In this document: positions 18,965 through 30,810 of the stretch, one piece after another
How positions within the stretch are numbered: position 1 is the first letter of the stretch
Layout: each line of letters begins with the position of its first letter
NCBI RefSeq assembly: GCF_023898315.1
Contig: NC_064614.1
Coordinates: forward strand, 504,510,109-504,574,108
Source of the DNA: Schistocerca nitens
Taxonomy: Eukaryota > Arthropoda > Insecta > Orthoptera > Acrididae
Direction: 5' to 3'
DNA: 64,000 nucleotides
Notes under the pieces: model-generated
Told to the model about the DNA's origin: nothing
Database searches by the model: none
Seen by the model: the letters and a program-made list of their open reading frames with translations, nothing else
Program-made: the position numbers and the translations under genes

Positions 18965-20507
18965 GAGGTATGCATCATCAGTCCACATACGCAGAGGTGT
19001 GTTGGTGCATGTCAGAGAATGGTGCAGCGAGTAAGTGTGCAGACGTTTTCAGGCGTGCTAATGGTGACTGTGTGTTGAAAATGTCTCAAAAAACACATAT
19101 TGATGAAGTTATTAGGGGTAGAACACTAGGGCGACTGGAGGCTGGTGAAACACAGCAGGTCGAAGCACTGGCCCTCCGTGTGTGTCACAAAGTGCGATCT
19201 CAAGATTATGGCAACGATTCCATCAGACAGGGAACGTGCCCAGGCGCTACAGTACGGGACTTCCACAGTGTACAACACTACAAGATGACCTATATCTCAC
19301 TATCAGTGTCCGCAGACGGCCACGGAGTACTGCAGGTAACCTGCTCTGGACCTTACCGTAGCCACTGGAACAGGTGTCTCCAGACACAGTCTACAAACGA
19401 CTGACCAGACGGTTTATTCGCCCGGAGACCTGCAAGGTGCATTCCACTGAACCCTTGTCACACGAGAGCCCGTAAAGTCTGGTGTGAGGAACACAGTACA
19501 TCGTCATTGGAACAGTGGTCCCAGGTTATGTTCACGGACGAGTCCAGGTATAGTCTGAACAGTGATTCTCGCCGGGTTTTCATCTGGCGTGAACCAGGAA
19601 CCAGATACAACCCCTTAATGTCCCTGAAAGGGACCTATATGGAAGTCGTGGTTTGATGGTGTGGGGTGGGATTATGATTGGTGCACGTACACCCCTGCAT
19701 GTCTTTGACAGAGGAACTGTAACAGGTCAGGTGTATCGGGACGTCATTTTGCACCAGGGGTGCTGTGGGTCCCACCTTCCTCCTGATGGATGATAACGCA
19801 CGGCCCCACCGAGCTGCCATCGTGGTTGGTTCAAATGGCTCTGAGCACTATGGGACTTAACATCTGTGGTCATCAGTCCCCTAGAACTTAGAACTATTTA
19901 AACCCAACTAACCTAAGGACATCACACACATCCATGCCCGAGGCAGGATTCGAACCTGCGACGGTAGCGGTCACGCGGTTCCAGACTTAAGCGCCTAGTA
20001 CCGCACGGCCACACCGGCCGGCGCTGCCATCGTGGAGGAGTGCCTTGAAACAGAGGATATCAGACGAATGGAGTGACCTGCCTGTTCTCCAGACCAAAAC
20101 CCCATCGAGCACGTCTGGGATGCTCTCGGTCGGCGTATAGCTGCACGCCTTCATACCCCTCGGACACTTCAGGAGCTCCGACAGGCATTGGTGCAAGAAT
20201 GGGAGGTTGTACCTCAGCAGCTGCTCGACCACCTGATCCAGAGTATGCCAACGCGTTGTGCGGCATGTGTACTTGTGCATGGTGATCATATCCCATATTG
20301 ATGTAGGGGTACATGCGTAGGAAACACTGGCGTTTTGTAGCACATGTGTTTCGGGACGGTTTTCTCAGCTTATCACCAATACTGTGGACTTACAGATGTG
20401 TGTCGTGTGTGTTCCCTATGTGCCTATGATATTATCGCCAGTTTTGTGCAGTGCCACGGTGTGAGGCACCGATTTCTGACATTATCCTTAATTTATGAGC
20501 ATGACTG
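18965..20507 (+). mobile_element. Tc1-like transposon carrying a SINE
   Basis: Plus-strand transposase fragments run in order. THIDEVIRGRTLGRLEAGE (about 19095) is the helix-turn-helix start. RRPARCIPLNPCHTRARKVW (about 19427) follows. QVMFTDESRYSLNSDSRRVF holds the first catalytic Asp. MDDNARPHRAAIV, beginning at the end of the 19780s, is the second Asp block. After the SINE, EDIRRMEW..CSPDQNPIEH (about 20055-20110) has the catalytic Glu. The likely right terminus near 20507 is TAATTTATGAGCATGACTG; no matching left terminus was found, so the left end may be deleted. Several stops and a missing segment before the SINE make it inactive. Confidence 0.82.
19826..20022 (-). mobile_element. tRNA-derived SINE, type A
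   Basis: Complete minus-strand copy with an exact 13-bp target duplication gctgccatcgtgg at 19813-19825 and 20023-20035. It splits the second catalytic Asp block of the host transposase: removing it rejoins the RAAIVEECLE reading across the site. Confidence 0.96.
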
Positions 20508-21186
20508 TAGATCTACAAAAACGTCTATAACAGGCTGAGATTCTCTCCAGTCATACCCGACGTTCATGTTCAGTGCTTAATGAGAAATAATTCTGTGGCA
20601 TTTATACAAAAACTACCATCTCATTCTTGGCGAGAAGCGTCATATGTCAGTGAGTGATGAACTACAAACGATGCTCAGCCAAATCCCAGGTATGGTGAAC
20701 TTCAATCGAGCACACCGATGGAAGGACAGGATGCACACCATGCTAAGAATTGTCCATTGACACTCGGTTACCTCTTCTAGAGAGGTGATTCATCAGTATG
20801 TATAGCTTGTGGAATAAAACTTTCGGTACAACATTAACTAAAAGCGTTTCATACGCTTGGTTGGAAATCGATTCACTATCTTACTTGATAACAGCATCTG
20901 TGTAACACGCATTTTAAAAATTTGTGAAGTGTCAGGCCTCCTAATTAAAGGAAGCCAATGAGTGGAAGACTCAGCCCCTATTTGTAATTTAAGTAGTCAC
21001 TCTTCTAATAGCAGGTGCGTACCATAAAGACGTTCAGAACGCCTAGCGAATTTTAATAGATACTACCCCCATATCTGTGTCAACATAGCCAGACATTTTG
21101 AAGAGATCTGCTAATATGAATTCCTTGGGAATCGTTATAACAGTTACACTTGTGAGAACATACGTCATTCATACTATGAGATGTTG
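20508..21186. other. Unassigned stretch
   Basis: No coding motif recognised. The bases after 20510 up to about 20780 may contain remnants of an older repeat but nothing I can name. Confidence 0.35.
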
Positions 21187-21800
21187 ATCTACGCATGCAT
21201 CTACGTAGACGTACATATCCCGAAAGCCACGATACGGTAGATGGCGAACGGTACAGTGTGGCACTGATAAATCACTTCCCAGTTCCATTCGCAAATGGTG
21301 CTAGGGAATAACGTCTGCCTATATGCTTTCGTTCAACCCCTAATGTTTCTTATTTCGTCTTCGCGGTCCCTGTGCGAGATGTATATTGGTGTCAGTAGGA
21401 CCGTTCTGTAGGCCGCCGAAAATGCTGGTTCTCGAAACTCTTCCCACAGTATTTAGCGAAATGAATGTCTTCTTACAGCCAGGATTCCCATTTGAGTTTA
21501 CGGAGAAACTCCGTAATACTTGCACGTTGTTCGAGCCGACCGGTAACAAACCTAGCATCACGACTCTGAATTACTTCGACGTCTTCCTTTAATCCAACCT
21601 TCTGGTGATCCCAAACAATCGAGAAATATTGACGAATTGATCTCACAATTCTTCAGCCTCCTTTGTAGATGAACTAAACTTCCTCAGAAACCCCCCAATA
21701 AGCTGACATCGACCATTCATCATCACTACAACCGGTCTGTCGTGAACTTTCCATTTCATGTCACTTTGCAGTGTAAGGCCTAATATCCAGCAAAGTCACG
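21187..21800 (-). mobile_element. Old CR1-like LINE 3' fragment
   Basis: On the plus strand it starts with atctacgcatgcatctacg, the decayed hexamer tail, followed by cccgaaagccacgatacgg and later gaattacttcgacgtcttcc, ctttaatccaaccttctgg and tcccaaacaatcgag. This order matches the 3' region of CR1-like LINEs I recall from orthopterans. The shared tail block is recognisable in the copies at 8165 and 12240. No RT residues remain. Confidence 0.65.
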
Positions 21801-23262
21801 TATAACCATGTTATGGAGCGCCCTGTATCTAAAATCTTCATCATTATCATAATCATATTCACCACCACCATGATCACAATTCTAATGTTCATAGTGTTAC
21901 ACATTCATACAAATTTGTTTGGTAGTAACGTAGCATTGTAAAAGCGGGGGTTGGTTGCCTTCTATGATTGGTCGTGGAAAAGGATGTTCACAGATCCCTA
22001 GAGGTGGAGCTGTGTATAGATGCCTCGTTGACATCCGACATTTTGTCACGAAAACGGAATTATTAAATGATTCATTTATTATCAGCAAACTAAACACTCG
22101 TGACGATACTCTGAGAAGCCAACGCCCCCAAAGCGTAAGCTGTACACGGTCAGCGAGAAGGTGTCGTGCTCAGCGAGTGGCTTGTTGTCTCTTGTCATCC
22201 ACAGCGTTGCTTGGCCTGTCTAGTTATGATAGCGGTGACTCGGCAAGGACGCTGACCCCAGCAGCGGGCAGTAGCCATTGATGGCCCCTCCACAGGCTAG
22301 CGGCAGCCACGTGACATGGGGCAGGGCACGCTGGAGCGCATAGAATCAAGCCATGGACCTAGCATGGAGGAGATGGCTCTCGAGAACGGAGCCTGCCCAT
22401 GCAAGCAGAGCTGGACAGCGAGGAATTTGGCCGCTCATGGAGTGGTTTTTGAGTGGCTGTATGACCCTGAGCCCGAACTGTAGACCGGCAGCAACTGGTG
22501 TGAGCCCACAGGTAGCCCGCTGGTTGGAGGACGTTAAGTCAGCAGCATCGGACTCAATGTGAACAACAGGACCGCAGCTAGCAGCGGTAGAGTCCACGGG
22601 TGGTGATTCATGCAGATCCTTAAACCGGCATATGTCTCCCGTCTGTCCTGGTGGCTGTGACTACCTACTTCTGCGTAGAAATGAGTAGTATTTACACGGG
22701 CGTTGCTAATTTTTTTCTTGTCAAAGTGTCGATTCCTGACACGTAATCCGCAACAGAGCCGCGGTTCCAACGCGAAGCAATCTATCACCCATGCCACAGT
22801 GGTTTTGCCTTTCCTCCGCGTCGACGCTTTCACGACTCTGATCTCTCTGCTGGGCCGAGCTGTGTGATAACTGCCCAACTCCTTGGTGACAGTACCGGTT
22901 ATGTAAGCAGTTTGCTCCCTCTCTAGGGGCCTCACGGGCACTGGTCTCATCCCTTTCTGTGAGGCTCTTACATTATCCGTGGCGGCGTCAGTATTTTATT
23001 CGTCTGCGCCAAGTACATTAGTTGCTGTGGGGAAGTGTGTTCGTCGTTTACAACAAACCAGTTTTATAGCAGGATTTCAGTGGTTTGCTTTGTTTGATGT
23101 AATTGGTCATCCACGAAGGATTCATTACTGAAAAGAAAAAATGTATGGAGGAGACATCGACTGTGAGCAGACTGCAGGAAGTAGCCTCCGTGGACGCAGT
23201 CAATAATCTTCCCTTGTCACAGAAAATCGATGTACAAGACTGAAACTAGAAAAGGTTTAACG
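21801..23262. other. GC-richer unassigned block, possibly an old element
   Basis: About 22100-22990 has higher GC and CpG than its surroundings and a minus-strand frame of about 138 codons (22534-22950) without recognisable motifs. I looked for LTR ends (TG...CA with 4-5 bp duplication), inverted ends and RT or DDE residues and found none I could support. It may be a non-autonomous retroelement or host sequence. Confidence 0.3.
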
Positions 23263-23464
23263 TGCCGCCGTCGACGAAGTTATTGGAGAGGGAGCACAAG
23301 CTGGTACAGAACAAGATTGTGGAAGAAAATCGGCCGTGTCTTTCTCACAGTTTCATTTCATCATTGCCTTAATCGATTTAGAGAATCCACGGAAACCTAA
23401 TTCAGGATGGTGGGATGCGTTTTTAAACCATCTTTCTCAGGACGATAGTCCAGGGCACTAACTA
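23263..23464 (+). repeat. Decayed interspersed repeat with tRNA-like end
   Basis: It contains gccgccgtcgacgaagttat, then ggagagggagcacaagc, gaaaatcggccgtgtctttc, cctaattcaggatggtggg and gacgatagtccagggcacta. These landmarks, in this order, match an orthopteran interspersed repeat I recall, whose end resembles part of a tRNA. This copy is diverged and has no visible target duplication. Confidence 0.5.
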
Positions 23465-24000
23465 TTCTTACAGCTTCTCAACGTACCATTTCAGATGATA
23501 AAGGAATTAATAGTAAATCAAAGAACTTTATTATAAAGGCTGAAGAGGTTGTGGCCTACGATTTCTGATTAGCAGGCTGTGCGACAAAGTTGTAAATTAA
23601 AATTACAAACTACTTCAGTATTCCATAGACCATGAGACACTGTTGACTGCTATGCGGGAGTAGAAGAGGGCGTTCGGCTAAGCGGACTTGTTGATGGTGT
23701 GTGAAGAGCAAAGGCTTTCTGCTGGTTCCACTACTTATCAGTATATAAATTCAAAATCTAAATTACTCTCTTTACGTCCTAGTCACGGGCACCTACGTTA
23801 AACTATTGCATCCAGTGTTTATACCTCATGGGAAGAAGTGTTAAAGCCGCAGGTGATTATTAGGTTTCCATTTACGGTGACTGTACTTCGTTCATAATCT
23901 TCCTATAATGAAATGTTGTTCTCAAGCACAACTTTTAATCAGTGGAGAGTGTGGCAGTAAAGACAGGCCACTCCAAATACATACATATCAAGTAAATATA
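23465..24000. other. Unassigned stretch
   Basis: AT-rich, with no open frame of note and no repeat recognised. Confidence 0.4.
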
Positions 24001-24960
24001 GGGTGTCCAAAGTGTAGGGTAGAACTTTAATGTGTTATAGCATCCAAAGTAATTAAGATATTAACACAACGTTTGAGTTATGTGACAACAAAGTTTTACG
24101 CAATTCATACCATTCTGCTTGTGCGCCTTTGGTGGCACGCAAAACATCCAGTTTATATTCAAGCTCTATCCAAACTCGGCGCAAGATACCCGCATCAACT
24201 GTGGCAGTAGCAGCAACGATTCGGTCGTTCGGTAGATTCTGTCCTTGACATACCCCCTAGAAAGAAGTCCATTGGTGTATTGTCAGGCCAGGGAAACGGA
24301 CCACCGCTGCGAAGCCGGCGAACTGGAGACACCTGATCTACATCGTCTAGCAGATTCTGAGCCCAGTGTGGTGGTGAAACAGCTTGTTGGAAAACGACTG
24401 TGTCTTGTCGATCAGCCAGCTGCGGCAAAGCAAAAAGCTCCAGCATCTTAGAATTGGCTGGTTTTTCTGAGAAAAGAATGGTCCCATAATGCGATGAACC
24501 CTCAAACAACACAACAGTTTCAGTTTCGGTTTTTCACGTACCTCTTCCATTACAGAATATGGAATGGTTGTGCCCCAGATGTGAACATCGTGCTTCTTAC
24601 CTTAGCACACACGTGGAATGTTGCTTCATCAGAAGATGTTAGGTTGTTTAGAACATTTCTACCCTCTTCTAAATGGTGAAGAACATCCACAGCAAAACCC
24701 ACACATTGTGGCTTGTCGTCTGGTTTCAATGCGTACAACAGCTGCAATTGGTGTGGATACATCTGTATCCACGGTCACCCTATGGATTCGAAGCTTCACT
24801 GACGCTCTCCGAACAGGCTTACGTAGTGATGCTTAAAAAGTCAACTCTATTCATTCCACGTCGGCTTCACATGTTTTAGCCACCCCGTACGCTTCTTCAC
24901 ATCAACGCTGTCACCATAAAATTCCTCTACCACCGGCATATCGATGTCCAGGGTGGGTGT
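24001..24960 (-). mobile_element. Decayed mariner/Tc1-like transposon
   Basis: The left terminus gggtgtccaaagtgtagggt follows a TA. On the minus strand a transposase C-terminal region is readable: LFALPQLADRQDTVVFQQA (second catalytic block, the Asp changed by a shift), PPHWAQNLLDDVDQVSPVR, then RSGGPFPWPDNTPMDFFLGG (third block, consensus WPARSPDLTPLDFFLWG). This is the same broad group as the fragment at 843-1190. Codons around all catalytic positions are damaged. The right terminus was not found, so the end coordinate is approximate. Confidence 0.75.
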
Positions 24961-25041
24961 TTTCTATACCATGTTTTGAAGTTCCTTTGAACATATGTTG
25001 AGACCCAGAAGAAAGATCGGAATTAATTTAAGGAAAACACG

Positions 25042-25098
25042 TGGAAGCGTGCTGGGCGTATAACACAGAGGTCCGTGGATTGCAACCATGCTCTGCTA
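25042..25098 (+). pseudogene. Partial initiator tRNA-Met-like sequence
   Basis: The 57 bases from TGGAAGCGTGCTGGGC to CTCTGCTA match the D-arm to acceptor 3' side of animal initiator tRNA-Met, including AGAGGTCCGTGGAT and the 3' end CTCTGCTA. There are several changes in the anticodon stem-loop region, and the first 16 or so bases of the tRNA are missing, replaced by unrelated sequence. A related, more decayed piece (gtggaagggtggcccaac) lies 80 bases further on after a similar 5' flank. It is a tRNA-derived fragment, not a functional tRNA gene. Confidence 0.6.
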
Positions 25099-25285
25099 AC
25101 AACTGAGACCCAGAACAAGGATCAGGATCAATTTAACTAAAACATGTGGAAGGGTGGCCCAACATAATGCGTAATTTATCATTCCCAAACAAACATTTTT
25201 ATTTAATAACAAATCTATTACAAGCAAACTAACAGTTACTAAGATTCTTGTCAAATTGATGTTGTTGTTGTTGTTGTTGTGGTCT

Positions 25286-26797
25286 TCAGTCCTGAGACTG
25301 GTTTGATGCAGCTCTCCATGCTACTCTATCCTGTGCAAGCTTCTTCATCTCCCAGTACCTACTGCAACCTACATCCTTCTGAATCTGCTTAGTGTATTGA
25401 TCTCTTGGTCTCCCTCTACGATTTTTACCCTCCACGCTGCCCTCCAATGCTAAATTTGTGATCCCTTGATGCCTCAAAACATGTCCTACCAACCGATCCC
25501 TTCTTCTAGTCAAGTTGTGCCACAAACTTCTCTTCTCCCCAATCCTATTCAGTACCTCCTCATTAGTTACGTGATCTACCCACCTTATCTTCAGCATTCT
25601 TCTGTAGCACCACATTTCGAAAGCTTCTATTCTCTTCTTGTCCAAACTGGTTATCGTCCATGTTTCACTTCCATACATGGCTACACTCCATACAAATACT
25701 TTCAGAAACGACTTCCTCACACTTAAATCTATACTCGATGTTAACAAATTTCTCTTCTTCAGAAACGATTTCCTTGCCATTGCCAGTCTACATTTTATAT
25801 CCTCTCTACTTCGACCATCATCAGTTATTTTACTCCCTAAATAGCAAAACTCCTTTACTACTTTAAGTGTCTCATTTCCTAATCTAATCCCCTCAGCATC
25901 ACCCGATTTAATTTGACTACATTCCATTATCCTCGTTTAGCTTTTGTTGATGTTCATCTTATATCCTCCTTTCAAGACACTGTCCATTCCGTTCAACTGC
26001 TCTTCCAAGTCCTTTGCTGTCTCTGACAGAATTACAATGTCATCGGCCAACCTCAAAGTTTTTACTTCTTCTCCATGAATTTTAATACCTACTCCGAATT
26101 TTTCTTTTGTTTCATTTACTGCTTGCTCAATATACAGATTGAATAACATCGGGGAGAGGCTACAACCCTGTCTCACTCCTTTCCCAACCACTGCTTCCCT
26201 TTCGTGCTCCTCGACTCTTATAACTGCCATCTGGTTTCTGTACAAATTTTAAATAGCCTTTCGCTCCCTGTATTTTACCCTTGCCACCTTCAGAATTTGA
26301 AAGAGAGTATTCCAGTTAACGTTGTCAAAAGCTTTCTCTAAGTCTACAAATGCTAGAAACGTAGGTTTGCCTTTTCTTAATCTTTCTTCTAAGATAAGTC
26401 GTAAGGTTAGTATTGCCTCACGTGTTCCAACATTTCTACGGAATCCAAACTGATCTTCCCCGAGGTCTGCTTCTACCAGTTTTTCCATTCGTCTGTAAAG
26501 AATTCGCGTTAGTATTTTGCAGCTGTGACTTGTTAAACTGATAGTTCGGTAATTTTCACATCTGTCAACACCTGCTTTCTTTGGTATTGGAATTATTATA
26601 TCCTTCTTGAAGTCTGTGGGTATTTCGCCTGTCTCATACATCTTGCTCACCAGATGGTAGAGTTTTGTCATGACTGGCTCTCCCAAGGCCATCAGTAGTT
26701 CTAATGGAATGTTGTCTACTCCCAGGGCCTTGTTTCGACTCGGGTCTTTCAGTGCTCTGTCAAACTCTTCACGCAGTATCTTATCTCCCATCCACAT
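25286..26797 (-). pseudogene. LINE reverse transcriptase with two stops
   Basis: A single reading frame is interrupted by in-frame stops at about 26249-26251 and 25937-25939. In order: ILREEFDRALKDPSRNKALG, IPIPKKAGVDRCENYRTISL (RT block 1), EDQFGFRRNVGTREAILTLR, FLAFVDLEKAFDNVNW (catalytic Asp, block A), GVRQGCSLSPMLFNLYIE (block B) and LRLADDIVILSETA (catalytic box, with Leu in place of the first Tyr/Phe). The C-terminal region includes FCYLGSKITDDGRSREDIK and WRASNQ-like ending residues. Two nonsense codons are the only lesions apart from the upstream deletion. Confidence 0.9.
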
Positions 26798-27599
26798 CTG
26801 CCCCTGGAAATGTCTTACAATTTAAAACCTGGTTCCTAAATCTCTGTCTTACCATTATATAGTCTATCTGATACCTATTAGTATCTCCAGGATTCTTCCA
26901 GGTATACAACCTTCTTTTATGATTCTTGAACCAAGTGTTAGCTATGATTAAGTTATGCTCTGTGCAAAATTCTACAAGGCGGCTTCCTCTTTCATTTCTT
27001 CCCCCCAATCCATATTCACCTACTATGTTTCCTTCTCTCCCTTTTCCTACTGACGAATTCCAGTCACCCATGACTATTAAATTTTCGTCTCCCTTCACTA
27101 CCTGAATAATTTCTTTTATCTCGTCATACATTTCATCAATTTCTTCATCATCTGCAGAGCTAGTTGGCATATAAACTTGTACTACTGTAGTAGGCATGGG
27201 CTTTGTGTCTATCTTGGCCACAATAATGCGTTCACTATGCTGTTTGTAGTAGCTAACCCGCACTCCTATTTTTTTATTCATTATTAAACCTACTCCTGCA
27301 TTACCCCTATTTGATTTTGTATTTATAACCCTGTAATCACCTGACCAAAAGTCTTGTTCCTCCTGCCACCTAACTTCACTAATTCCCACTATATCTAACT
27401 TTAACCTATCCATTTCCCTTTTTAAATTTTCTAACCTACCTGCCCGATTAAGGGATCTGACATTCCACGCTCCGATCCGTAGAATGCCAGTTTTCTTTCT
27501 CCTGATAACGACGTCCTCTTGAGTAGTTCCCGCCCGGAGATCCGAATGGGGGACTATTTTACCTCCGGAATATTTTACCCAAGAGGACGCCATCATCAT
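26781..27599 (-). CDS. LINE AP endonuclease domain, C-terminally cut
   Basis: The 272-codon frame from 27599 encodes the apurinic-like endonuclease that nicks target DNA for target-primed reverse transcription. Visible motifs are LRIGAWNVRSLNRAG (active-site Asn), DIVGISEVRWQEEQ (metal-binding Glu), GLIMNKKIGVR, VYMPTSS, NLIVMGDWNSSVGKG (Asp and Asn) and RYQIDYIMVR. The family's final SDH motif should follow GADVD but is missing: the sequence jumps to RT sequence and stops after two foreign residues. The protein would lack the catalytic His, so it is probably inactive although the frame is clean. Confidence 0.9.
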   Translation of the reverse strand: MMMASSWVKYSGGKIVPHSDLRAGTTQEDVVIRRKKTGILRIGAWNVRSLNRAGRLENLKREMDRLKLDIVGISEVRWQEEQDFWSGDYRVINTKSNRGNAGVGLIMNKKIGVRVSYYKQHSERIIVAKIDTKPMPTTVVQVYMPTSSADDEEIDEMYDEIKEIIQVVKGDENLIVMGDWNSSVGKGREGNIVGEYGLGGRNERGSRLVEFCTEHNLIIANTWFKNHKRRLYTWKNPGDTNRYQIDYIMVRQRFRNQVLNCKTFPGADVDGR

Positions 27600-28104
27600 T
27601 TAATCATACAGTAAAGCTGCATGTCCTCGGGAAAAATTACGGCTGTAGTTTCCCCTTGCTTTCAGCCGTTCGCAGTACCAGCACAGCAAGGCCGTTTTGG
27701 TTAATGTTACAAGGCCAGATCAGTCAATCATCCAGACTGTTGCCCCTGCAACTACTGAAAAGGCTGCTGCCCCTCTTCAGGAACCACATGTTTGTCTGGC
27801 CTCTCAACAGATACCCCTCCGTTGTGGTTGCACCTACGGTACGGCCATCTGTATCGCTGAGTCACGCAAGCCTCCCCACCAACGGCAAGGTCCATGGTTC
27901 ATGGGGGAAGGTCAAATTGATACAAATAGTTAATGTCTTTAAATTAATATCCCTGTCCATAAGAACATTTACATTATACATAAAATTACAAATGGTACAC
28001 AAAGAACATGTCAACTGTCCAGTAGAGTTGTGGCCGATTACAAATAATTAACTGATTAAAGAAGCCTGTTGCAGCACTCTGTCCGTGTGACTATCATTAC
28101 AACT

Positions 28105-28255
28105 GTGGGCAATTCCGGCCCCTGCCGCCGGAGGTTCGGGTCCACCCTCGGGCATGGGTGCGTGTGTTGTTCTTAGCATACGTTAGTTTAAGTAGTGTGT
28201 AAGTCTAGGGACCTATGACCTCAGTAGTTTGGTCCCTTAGGAATCCACACAAATC
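28105..28255 (+). mobile_element. SINE type B, decayed and head-truncated
   Basis: It reads CCGGAGGTTCGGGTCCACCC (decayed B box region), CTCGGGCATGGGTGCGTGTG and gtgtgtaagtctagggacc. The end, tttggtcccttaggaatcc, resembles the 3' block of the SINE at 288-483. The A-box side is missing or unrecognisable and no target duplication was seen. Confidence 0.7.
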
Positions 28256-29941
28256 TAAATTTGGGCTAATCCCGCAACAGGATTTCAATATAAATTGAGC
28301 AAACGTTGAAGAAAATACATTAAAATGCATACATCTCCATTGCAACAGCAACCTTCAGGCCTACTCCAAGGCAAGAAAATAGACACAAGTACATATGATG
28401 TTGGTATCCGAAATCCATTAGCCACCTCACCATTATAAGGTACACAAATACGTTGCACTTTCCTTTTACTAACAACACTAGAAAGCGTAAGACAAATGAC
28501 GACACTTTGGTGGCATAAGACAGTGTTATACTGCTCTCGTATAGACAAGATACGGCCAAACTAGTAAAAGCTATCCACGTCTAAAAACCGAATCAAACAG
28601 TAATACTTCACTGATTGACCACAACGCTGTTACACCAGGCCCCTAAAACCTATTAAAACGATAATGACAACTAAACGCTAATTTTTTAATGAAATTAAGG
28701 AACTCAGTGCTCAGTTTGCCCAAAGGCTTTCATCACACGCCCACAAGGACCTTACAATAACAGAAATACTGAGTAAATTACTTTCCCAGAATCACTGAAG
28801 CCAAGTCCGCAGCACGATACCAATAGAATGGCAACAAACTGAACCTGAGGCTGGAACGGAAGATCCGCAGAAGCGCGAGTGACCTGCCAATGCTCAGGCC
28901 TCGTGCGATGACGGGAAAGCCGCCTAAGCAGAAGGAAAACGCGTCCCTGACCCGAACCAGCAGAACCGCTGCCGATACAAAGCTGTCAACGTATACAAAA
29001 CAACAAACGGCAAACAACTTTGATAGAAATTAACATATACAGCAATACTTAAACGGACAATTAAAGATTATTTTTAAGGAAACCAACTATTAAAACTTCA
29101 GTATCGGAACGACCTGCTGATAAACATTGCAAGTTAACCTTCCTTGCAGTAACAAGAAAAATGTACAAGGTCATTTAAAGAAATAATTACATAATTACTT
29201 AAACATGATTAAATAAGTCAAGGTATACCTTTACTGGGGCCTCTTAGGGACTAATAGACACTGTAATTTGGATATGCACCAAGTGGCAGATGGCCGGTTA
29301 CAACGTACGCCTATAACCTGAAGGGCTGCTCAACACGGACTAAGATATTGAGCAAATACAAGCGTACATATACACATGACCAACAAGTGCGAACTTTTAG
29401 GCTGCGCGCGCACATCCTTAGTTACAGGTCAAAACAAATAACTCGCCCCAGGAAGGGTCATAACGTCTACAACGAAGAGAAATTACAATCAGTAGTGTCC
29501 AATACTCAATGATAAGAAACAACGATTTCAGGTACCCAATTAACATTGCGAAACACTAGCTTGACGCTTACGGAAACCTCCAGATTCACACACACAGCCC
29601 CAAAACGGGTCACTGATAGGCATAGAGAAATCGGATTCCTGGCCAACTCACACCGGGGCATAATTAACAGTCCTTAAGTACAGTACTTACTGAACAGTCT
29701 TCGTACGTAATTTCAAATAAATGCCGAGAATGCCAGTAACTTCAGGACTCCAAGTAGGCAGCGGATAATACTGCCCTTCTTCTCGTAGCTGCTAACAAGT
29801 TGTTAAATACATCTCGGCGTATTTAGCACACCACAGTTAACTAATACACTTTGCAACCAGGTTGCACACGACGAGAGCCGCTTCTTGCCCGCTAAACTCG
29901 CCGCTGGCAACGGTCAACGCTGCAGGAAAACGCCCGCCCCG

Positions 29942-29978
<37 letters not shown>

Positions 29979-30749
29979 ACTCAACGGTTAACGATTTCAT
30001 ATCGCTGCAATCGCCAGGACGCTGAGTACTCTGGCACATCCGTTCAGTTCTGTGTCCTACGCGCCACTCGCTACCACACAGCCGCAGAGGGAACACATAA
30101 CCAACCAAAGATGATACGACGAGGGCCAGAATCGATGGAACGCGCGCACAAATGACGCCAGTAGGATCGCGTGTGCCACCACAGAAGCCGCAACGGCTCA
30201 TGCGTGTCAAATATGAACTGAATAAATCATTCCACACAATGAGCCTTTTCTTGAACCATTGCCGTTATGCTTTACTCACGACAATGTGGAACATACACGA
30301 ACAGAACTTTGCGAGTCTGTCACATAAGCAAAACATGGTGTCAACATCTTAGTCATTTTCGGTGCTATAGCATACTGAAACTCCAGCGTACCCCTTAAGA
30401 TACCCTGTATATCGAACTGTAGAGTTCGTTAGGTTATAGTGGACAACGTCGTAAATTTTCTAACGTAGGAAAGTAATATTTAACGTTTATAAATGTCAAA
30501 TTATGATAATGACTTCGGTTTTATAACGGAACTATACAACATTTTTAATGGCACTCGAAATAGCTTTTGAAGAGGAGTTCAGTAACATAAATTGTGTGGA
30601 AATTGATCAGACAATAACATGATGGAGCGCTGAAGACGACTGTGTCACCGACAGGAGAAGAGGTTGGAGATATGTCCACCCTAATGTACCAGAAGTAAGC
30701 AAACATGTGAGAAACTTCGGGGAGATCGCCGCTTTGTTCACTCGATATA
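28256..30749. other. Long unassigned block
   Basis: I found no RT, DDE or host protein motif. Open frames here are short, and the one of about 107 codons on the minus strand at 29914-30237 owes its glycine run to the poly-C tract. 28800-29000 and 29860-30200 are GC-richer. The block could hold a non-autonomous element, because it is bounded by a SINE and a Tc1 and lacks unique-gene hallmarks, but no termini can be shown. Confidence 0.35.
29942..29974. repeat. Poly-C tract, 33 bases
   Basis: Thirty-three consecutive cytosines, the longest homopolymer in the window. The complementary G33 could form G-quadruplex structures, and length errors are likely in any assembly. Confidence 0.96.
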
Positions 30750-30810
30750 CACTGCCGGAAAAAATCACAACACCAAAAAAAAAAGTAATGAAGAGTATTT
30801 CAATTTTTGG

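Larger units (their letters stand above)
25261..27910 (-). mobile_element. RTE-type LINE with both ends preserved
   Basis: An exact 11-bp target duplication gtcaaattgat lies at 25250-25260 and 27911-27921. The 3' end (plus-strand left) is a (GTT)n tail, reading (CAA)n on the minus strand. The 5' region up to 27910 starts with a G-rich CCCCCATGAACC on the minus strand. In between lie an AP endonuclease region, reverse transcriptase and C-terminal region. The coding part has an internal deletion between endonuclease and RT, and two nonsense codons. With both termini present, it is the least truncated LINE in the window and serves as a local reference for the decayed copies at 10830 and elsewhere. 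Confidence 0.94.

Noticed and set aside
22534-22950. 138-codon minus-strand frame as a gene
   Set aside because: No recognisable domain, GC-richer context makes long frames likely, and no splice or promoter context is seen.
29914-30237. Minus-strand frame encoding a glycine run
   Set aside because: The glycines come from the 33-base poly-C tract; no domain or supporting sequence beyond it.
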